Below, one piece after another: positions 58,595-64,000 of a stretch of DNA of 64,000 bases. Position 1 is the stretch's first letter. Each line of letters begins with the position of its first letter. The DNA lies in assembly GCA_022393335.1 (NCBI GenBank), contig JAJEKB010021277.1:926737-990736 (forward strand), written 5' to 3'. Made by a program: the position numbers and the translations under genes. This stretch comes from Macrotrachela quadricornifera (taxonomy: Eukaryota > Rotifera > Eurotatoria > Philodinida > Philodinidae). The notes under the pieces were generated by a model that saw only the letters and a program-made list of their open reading frames with translations, did no database searches and was not told the DNA's origin.

Positions 58595-59135
58595 ATGATG
58601 ATTCATGAGAATAAACAACACCAATCTTTTCTATCATTTTTGAAAACAAAAAATGTCATCACACAATCACTTGCAAGAATTGATGTGATGATTGTGGTAT
58701 CAAACTCTTCAAAAAGAATCATATTAATAGAATCTTTTTTTCTACAAATAATTGTTACTCGAGAAGAAGTTTTGAGTTATGATAATGAAGAACGCGATGA
58801 TTTTCTTCATATACGTAAACTCCATTTGCTAATCGATCTTGATCAAATACTTATCTATACAATAAATATCAAAAATCATTTTCGAAATTCATAAAATACC
58901 ATTGCCTATCAATTGAATATTTTAATACTACAAACATTTTAGACAAAATTAAATTCAGGTGTAAAAGAATTTCTCACGAATCTTTAATTATTATATCCAT
59001 TTCATATAGTTAGTTTCGATGATCGATCATATACAAACACTATAGCAAAACAAATCGATTCAGATAGAATAATTTTCTCTCACCAAATCTAAGCACACGA
59101 TGAATATCTAAAGATGTATTAATATGTGAAACTTT
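58595..59135 (+). pseudogene. FCP1/CTDP1-like RNA polymerase II CTD phosphatase, decayed
   Basis: The first 100 codons are open and carry VTREEVLSYDNEERDDFL followed by RKLHLLIDLDQILIYT, which is the FCP1-homology motif I (normally hhhDLDxTLhHT); the second Asp is present but the Thr after x is Ile. After the stop at 58894 the similarity continues with no intron: NSGVKEFLTNL (the LRPGVxEFL block), DDRSYTNTIAKQIDSDRIIFSHQI (the RxYAxxIxxxxDP...F..RI block), and then DEYLK. Two further stops and a frame change interrupt it. FCP1 dephosphorylates Ser residues of the RNA polymerase II carboxyl-terminal repeats in the nucleus; this copy cannot. It may be a degenerate duplicate of a functional gene elsewhere. 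Confidence 0.75.
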
Positions 59136-60956
59136 TCGGTTCTCATTCATTCTTCAGATGATGCCGACTAATACTTGTCAAAAACTCGGGATAGAATTGG
59201 CTGTCTCACTATGTTTCTCGCATTTTCTGCTATAAAACTATCCGATAGAAAAACATTCTGCAACAATCAGACTTAAAGAATGAGACAAAAAGTTACCTAT
59301 AATCTGTATCTGAATAATGGAAGAAAATTATATTCTCACTTCAGAGTATAATGTTCGAAAATCAATATTATGATATACAACTGGAAGTATCTTTTATTAG
59401 ACAATCGTTTTTTTATCAACCAAATTACAATAATCTATCGAATAGCATTCCATTGGAAAATCTACTCAATCGATCAAAATTCAATAAAAACATTGATGAA
59501 TATTTCGATGTAGAAAAAAAAGATATGAATAGTTTCTGTACTAAAAATGTTGACGATCATCAAAATAGAAATGCTCAAGAATAGTAATAGAGTATCATCA
59601 AACATATGAATAATTTCGATTCAAATTCATCAAGTATTTATAAATTACATGACTTAATTTTGGATAAGAAAGATCGTTATAGTTCAGATGAAGAAACACT
59701 CAGTGTCAATGATGCACCTCATGATTGCATAAAAGATCAAAGACAAAAACGATGATATTTATAATTGTTATTAATTTCTTTTTTTTCTCTTGATAAAGAA
59801 ATGTCATGAAAATAACCGATTTTTGTGGTAAGTTGTATGACAGTTAACAGTTTTTGATCAAAGTAGTTTACATTTTTATTGGAAAAAACGAGACTGAATT
59901 AGTCGATACGACGTCTAATAAATGTAATTATTGATAGTTGTTTGATTATTGAATATTAATATCAATTATACATATAAGATTACATTAGGAGGACATATGC
60001 ATCTGAATAATAGACGAAATTTTTCTATTGATAATAATGATGATTATCAACCGTGTTATTTTATTTATGATAGATAACTGTTTAAATTTAAACATTAAAG
60101 AATTTTTATTCTATTTTAAATAAACATTTTCCCGTCCAATGAATCAAACTCTAATAATATTTGAGATTCGTCAATGTTTATTTGAAAAACAGAATAGCAA
60201 TGAATTTTTGAGAATCTCTACAAGGAATTTCGCTTGACTTTATATATTTATCTGTCTATTATATCCTCAAAATATCTTTTTTCCTAGAGAGAAACATTTT
60301 TATAAAGTCTTCTTCATAAACTAAAATGGAATATATAACTACCGGATTTCCTTATATGTTTGTTACCTCATCTGAATAGAATAGATGATGACATGAATAG
60401 AATAGAATAATATTATTGAGTGTGACCTACTTTTATAAAAATAATGTATACTTGTCAATTAAACATATATTATTTTCTTCAATAGAGTCATTAAGATGTA
60501 TAGAAATTCTAAGATATTTTATGAAAAGATACAATGTAGCAGAAAAAAGTGATAACCTTGAAAAAAAGATTGTTACTAATACATTCATTAAAAAGCTTAA
60601 ATTATTCTGATGAGCAGTCTGAACATAGTCAAATGAAGTAAGATACTTTTTTATGAATAATTGATAAATTGATATATCTCTGAGAAAAAATTTTGAATTC
60701 TATCCTATTTAATAGTTTTATTTATGAAAAAATAAAAGAAAATTATTTTAGCATATACATTTTGAGAAATATTATATATTAGTGAATATTGAAACAAGAA
60801 TCCAAGAAAATTAAACTGAAAAATAAAATAACAAGATTAGACTTGAGAATTTCAGACAAAAAAGTAGATAGCTAATCCAGAAGATTTCTATTTGCCACTT
60901 TACCAGAGCTAGTAGTATTACTCTTATATGATATTGTAGATTTTTAGAGTTGTTAA
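59136..60956. other. Intergenic, possible tail of the FCP1 remnant
   Basis: Short ORFs at 59351-59584 (77 aa) and 59606-59755 (acidic, containing SSDEE) lie at the right distance to be relics of the FCP1 carboxyl region, but neither shows a conserved block. ORF 60416-60610 is unsupported. The rest is AT-rich without features. Confidence 0.35.
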
Positions 60957-61892
60957 TTGACAATGTCATCATCGTTATTGCCCTTTATTCAAACTCAACT
61001 CGTTCGTTATGGAATTACTACCCTTATGGTTTTGGGTTGTTTTGGTAATGCATATGTTGTATATCATTTTATAAAGTATCATAAGAATACTTGTGCTCTA
61101 TTCTTATTAAGTGCAGCTGTAATGAATATTATTTACCTTGTATTTAGTATTCCACTTACAGTAGTTACTTATGAATATGGTGATCCATCTTTATATTCAA
61201 TGGGTTTATGTAAAGCTCGATATTATTTATTTCATGTATGGGGTCAAATGTCAAGATATTTCATCGTACTAGCATGTATTGATCGTTTTGCTTTAACAAA
61301 TATGAATGCTAACATACGTTTGTTAAGTCGACCATATATAGCACAACGTCTTATCAGTATAGTTACTATTGGATGGCATATTTTTGCTATTCATATTGTG
61401 ATTATGACGACAATTAAAAATGGACGATGTGGTTATTTTGATCTTTATTCTACTTTAAATAGTATATATGTTTTAATTTTTGTTTGTTTAATTCCACCAA
61501 TAGCAATGAGTATATTCGGATATTTAACCTTTAAAAATATGAAGAAATTACGTACTCGTATAAAACCAATTGAAACTGTGAAGAATAATGTTGTTATTCA
61601 TCGACAAGATCAAAATTTATTAGTAATGGTATTGGCTGAAGTAATTGTTTATGTTATAACAATGAGTCTCTATCCGATTATTATTCTTGAATTGGCAATA
61701 ACTAATTCAATAAATATTAATAAAAATCTTCAACAAATTCAAATCGAAAATTTTATTTTATTTATTGCACAATTTCTTATTTATATCAATACATCAGCAC
61801 CTTTCTATATCTATTTAGCTGTATCAAAACCATTTCGTAACGATTTTAAGGAAATAATCAGCATACGTTGGACACGGATTATCAGACAATAA
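60957..61892 (+). CDS. Rhodopsin-like (class A) GPCR
   Basis: A complete intronless 311-aa protein with seven hydrophobic segments. Class A landmarks are Gly30-Asn31 in TM1, Cys85 at the start of TM3 with a partner Cys in NGRCGYFD of loop 2, and Asp-Arg-Phe at 109-111 (the DRY position) ending TM3. TM7 ends N278-T-S-A-P-F-Y-I-Y in place of NPxxY, followed by a short basic carboxyl tail (KPFRNDFK). The very short amino end lacks obvious N-glycosylation. The usual TM2 Asp is not evident, so sodium-site signalling features are altered. It resembles peptide-type receptors of invertebrates, but the ligand cannot be inferred. The short loops and single exon fit a lineage-expanded chemosensory or peptide receptor set. 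Confidence 0.88.
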   Translation: MTMSSSLLPFIQTQLVRYGITTLMVLGCFGNAYVVYHFIKYHKNTCALFLLSAAVMNIIYLVFSIPLTVVTYEYGDPSLYSMGLCKARYYLFHVWGQMSRYFIVLACIDRFALTNMNANIRLLSRPYIAQRLISIVTIGWHIFAIHIVIMTTIKNGRCGYFDLYSTLNSIYVLIFVCLIPPIAMSIFGYLTFKNMKKLRTRIKPIETVKNNVVIHRQDQNLLVMVLAEVIVYVITMSLYPIIILELAITNSININKNLQQIQIENFILFIAQFLIYINTSAPFYIYLAVSKPFRNDFKEIISIRWTRIIRQ

Positions 61893-61893
61893 A
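61888..61893 (+). terminator. AATAAA overlapping the GPCR stop codon
   Basis: AATAAA spans the TAA stop of the GPCR ORF (61890-61892). A second AATAAA at 61903-61908 is the more likely functional signal. Confidence 0.4.
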
Positions 61894-61908
61894 GATTATA
61901 ACAATAAA

Positions 61909-62993
61909 TTATTCGATAGCAGGCAAGACACTTTTATAGTCTTATTCTTGTCATAAATTGTTGTCTTTTTTTTATTCTGCTTCTGTTTCGCATATATTTT
62001 CTCATTAATATTGTTACTAAAGATGAATTTAACTCATTTTGATTGTTAAGAAATAATCGAACGAGATTATCTTTAAATATTAATTTCAGAAAATAATTTT
62101 TTAATTTTCTTTTCTTTTTCTTGATCTAATTGAAAAATAATATACACCAACAATTTTTTATATTTCAACTTTATGTATTCACATTCGCTATTGATGAAAT
62201 ATTGTCGCTTTGTCTACCCTTTAATATAGTGTATTTAGTTTAAAAAATATGTAATTGATATGCATCAGTGATTCAACATTATACGAGTAGTTTAATAGAT
62301 GAACAGTAGTATTAAAATTGATTTAACAAATTATGATAATAATGAATCTGTTAATGACAGCAAAGTCAAGATATTATATTTTAAGGGAGTATTACTCTTA
62401 CGATGATGACACAACGATTCTTTTTATGACAAAAAAAGGAGTTTTCATACTGTTGTCACATTTTTATTTACGAACACAAGAAAAATGAAGTAATTCATTT
62501 GTCGAAAATTGGTCACAATTTTATTAAAGTATGAAAAACGGAAAGTTGTGATAATAATGAAAATCAATTCTAGAGAAGACATAGAGAAGCGATGGATAAT
62601 GAAAAAGCATGCCATAGCAAACCGGATAAAAAATGAAAATGAATAGAAAAAACAATACGATGAAGAACTACAGCATGCTTCCATTCAGAGTTAAGATGAG
62701 TTGTAATAGAATGAAATGATAAAACAAATAAACAAAATAAAAATATATAAAGAAAAATAAAGTTTTGTTAGAGATTTTAGTCAGTTGCAATATTTGCAAC
62801 ATCATGAACGTTAACAGAGATTATTGATATTAAACTATTGACAGTATAAGTATAATGATATTGATATTGAAGTTTTAGTAATGTTTAACCTTATATCAGT
62901 TATTTATGATAAAAATATATAAATATACGATAAATGGTTAAACATTAGTTAGGACTAATACATCAATACCAAAACAAATACTTCAATAGTTGC
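61909..62993. other. Intergenic between converging genes
   Basis: No gene. The minus ORF at 62445-62684 has only AT-driven hydrophobicity. The right end (62700-62993) should contain the polyadenylation region of the minus-strand gene. Confidence 0.45.
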
Positions 62994-64000
62994 TTAATAT
63001 CGAATACTCAACATCATACTCAGTACTACAACTAGTATTAATGCATAACTTGTTACAGTCAATGAAGTTCCTGCCGATGAAATTTCAATTGATCCATTTT
63101 TAAATTGTATACCTTGAATTGAGAAACTTGGCATTGAAAAGGTTGGTTTAGAAATACTTGAACTCGATGTAGTTTTAGTTGACGAAGTTCTACCCGATGT
63201 AGTTCTAGTTGACGAAGTTCTANNNNNNNNNNTAGTTGACGAAGTTCTACCCGATGTAGTTCTAGTTGACGAAGTTCTACCCGATGTAGTTTTAGTAGAT
63301 GAAGTTTTGGTTGATGTTGTCCTATTTGATGAAATTGTAGTCGATGTAGTTTTAGTTGATGAAGTTTTGGTTGATGTTGTTTTAGTTGTTGAAGTTGTAT
63401 TTGATACACATACTGGCTTTTCAGCGGGATCGTTACATATACAACCGTCAGGACATGGATAACATTCATATCCACCAGACAATGGATGCAACGTGCCAGA
63501 GGGACATGTTTTACAATCACTACGAGAGGTGGCACCTTCATACGGTTGATAGGTTCCTGGTGGACAGTCTTTAAATGAGGTTGCTCCAGTTGAATCACAG
63601 TAAGTGCCATGAGGACATTTCCAGCAGCTTGCTGATCCATAACTTGAGATGTAAGTACCAATGGAGCATGGTTGACACTGTTGAAGTGAGGTAGCACCCT
63701 TGTTTGGCTGATAGGTTCCTGGTGAACATGATTCATAATTGGTTGCTCCAGTTTTAGGACAATATTTACCAGCAGGACAGTCCAAACAATTTGCTTGTCC
63801 ATATACTGCACTGTACGTACCAATACGACATTGGGTACAAGATAGAGACGAAGTGGCACCTGTATTTGGTTGATATGTTCCTGCTGGACATGATACAATA
63901 CTTGTTAATCCAGTTTGAGGACAATAATGTCCAGTGGAACATGCTTCACATTTATTATTCACTAGATATGTACCTGGTGAACAAGCTCCAGAGACACTTT
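62994..64000 (-). CDS. GCC2/GCC3 (ephrin-receptor-like) Cys-rich surface protein, carboxyl part, runs off the window
   Basis: Open in one frame from the window end (first complete residues SVSGACSPGTYLVNN) to a stop at 62994-62996, so only the last ~335 aa are seen and the start is outside. The Cys-rich part is a series of ~24-aa half-units (CPAGTYQPNTGATS..C..C and C..GTYSA..GQANC..CPAGKYCP) typical of GCC2/GCC3 or TNFR/ephrin-receptor-like repeats. Then comes a Ser/Thr/Lys/Arg stalk encoded by a 30-bp tandem repeat (TTSGRTSSTR), probably O-glycosylated. The end SSAGTSLTVTSYALILVVVLSMMLSIRY has a GPI-signal or membrane-anchor layout. A 10-N assembly gap lies in the stalk; the frame is kept across it. 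It is likely a cell-surface protein; the role is unknown. Confidence 0.88.
   Translation of the reverse strand, partial: SVSGACSPGTYLVNNKCEACSTGHYCPQTGLTSIVSCPAGTYQPNTGATSSLSCTQCRIGTYSAVYGQANCLDCPAGKYCPKTGATNYESCSPGTYQPNKGATSLQQCQPCSIGTYISSYGSASCWKCPHGTYCDSTGATSFKDCPPGTYQPYEGATSRSDCKTCPSGTLHPLSGGYECYPCPDGCICNDPAEKPVCVSNTTSTTKTTSTKTSSTKTTSTTISSNRTTSTKTSSTKTTSGRTSSTRTTSGRTSSTXXXXRTSSTRTTSGRTSSTKTTSSSSISKPTFSMPSFSIQGIQFKNGSIEISSAGTSLTVTSYALILVVVLSMMLSIRY
63165..63405 (-). repeat. 30-bp coding tandem repeat (Ser/Thr stalk)
   Basis: About eight copies of GTTGACGAAGTTCTACCCGA plus TGTAGTTCTA. The left-hand copies (before ~63290) are nearly identical and the right-hand ones (TTTTGGTTGATG variants) are more diverged. 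The array encodes ten residues per unit, so changes in copy number preserve the frame. Confidence 0.9.
63223..63232. other. Assembly gap (10 N)
   Basis: Ten Ns interrupt the identical part of the 30-bp array. Exact unit spacing would need 13 bases here, so the gap length is a placeholder and repeat units may be missing. Confidence 0.95.

Noticed and set aside
59351..59755. ORFs that might be the carboxyl part of the FCP1 remnant
   Set aside because: Distance and acidity fit, but no conserved block (such as BRCT) is visible.
1..64000. CRISPR arrays, operons, rRNA and tRNA genes
   Set aside because: No spaced direct repeats, no co-directional tightly packed genes, and no tRNA A/B-box pair that folds convincingly were found; the DNA is eukaryotic.

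Overview
The window looks like nuclear DNA of a small-genome, AT-rich invertebrate, most likely a bdelloid rotifer (Adineta/Rotaria-like). This is inferred, not proven. The supporting features are spliced genes with very short introns (45-70 nt) next to intronless ones, an ADP-ribosyltransferase-containing receptor, a giant FG-GAP repeat protein, an intronless rhodopsin-like GPCR, a sugar transporter and a GT32 enzyme of fungal/plant-like type, and a dense mix of short, mostly broken DNA transposons. There is no operon structure.

Layout. 1-3.3 kb: a minisatellite, gene-free DNA and a 969-bp foldback element. 3.4-9.8 kb: the most striking gene, a three-exon ~2110-aa protein with the order ART - TIR - NACHT ATPase - about 29 HEAT-type repeats, which is an innate-immune-receptor architecture. 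11-13 kb: a calcineurin-like metallophosphoesterase, a foldback element and a small His-rich protein. 16-17.8 kb: an intronless MFS sugar porter. 18.2-19.6 kb (minus): a two-exon Golgi carbohydrate sulfotransferase.

19.6-42.5 kb is a transposon graveyard. It holds four foldback/MITE elements, a dead mariner with TA duplications, a 1.77-kb foldback element with tandem-repeat arms abutting a decayed multi-exon transposase-like gene, a piggyBac with intact TTAA ends but a frameshifted transposase, a pogo-derived internally deleted element, and a TA-flanked 462-bp palindromic MITE. One small secreted Cys-rich peptide gene (34.4 kb) sits among them.

43.5-48.4 kb: a type II membrane protein with 28 FG-GAP repeats (three exons). 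51-53 kb: a GT32 glycosyltransferase. 55.3 kb: a hAT (TTF-type) transposase relic. 56.7 kb: a secreted/GPI-type Cys-rich protein. 58.6-59.1 kb: a decayed FCP1-like CTD phosphatase. 61 kb: a class A GPCR. 63-64 kb (minus): the C-terminal end of a GCC2/GCC3 (ephrin-receptor-like) Cys-rich surface protein, with a 10-N assembly gap inside a 30-bp coding repeat.

The genes do not form one pathway, but most encode cell-surface, secretory-pathway or immune-type proteins. The foldback and TIR elements are the commonest structure in the intergenic space.
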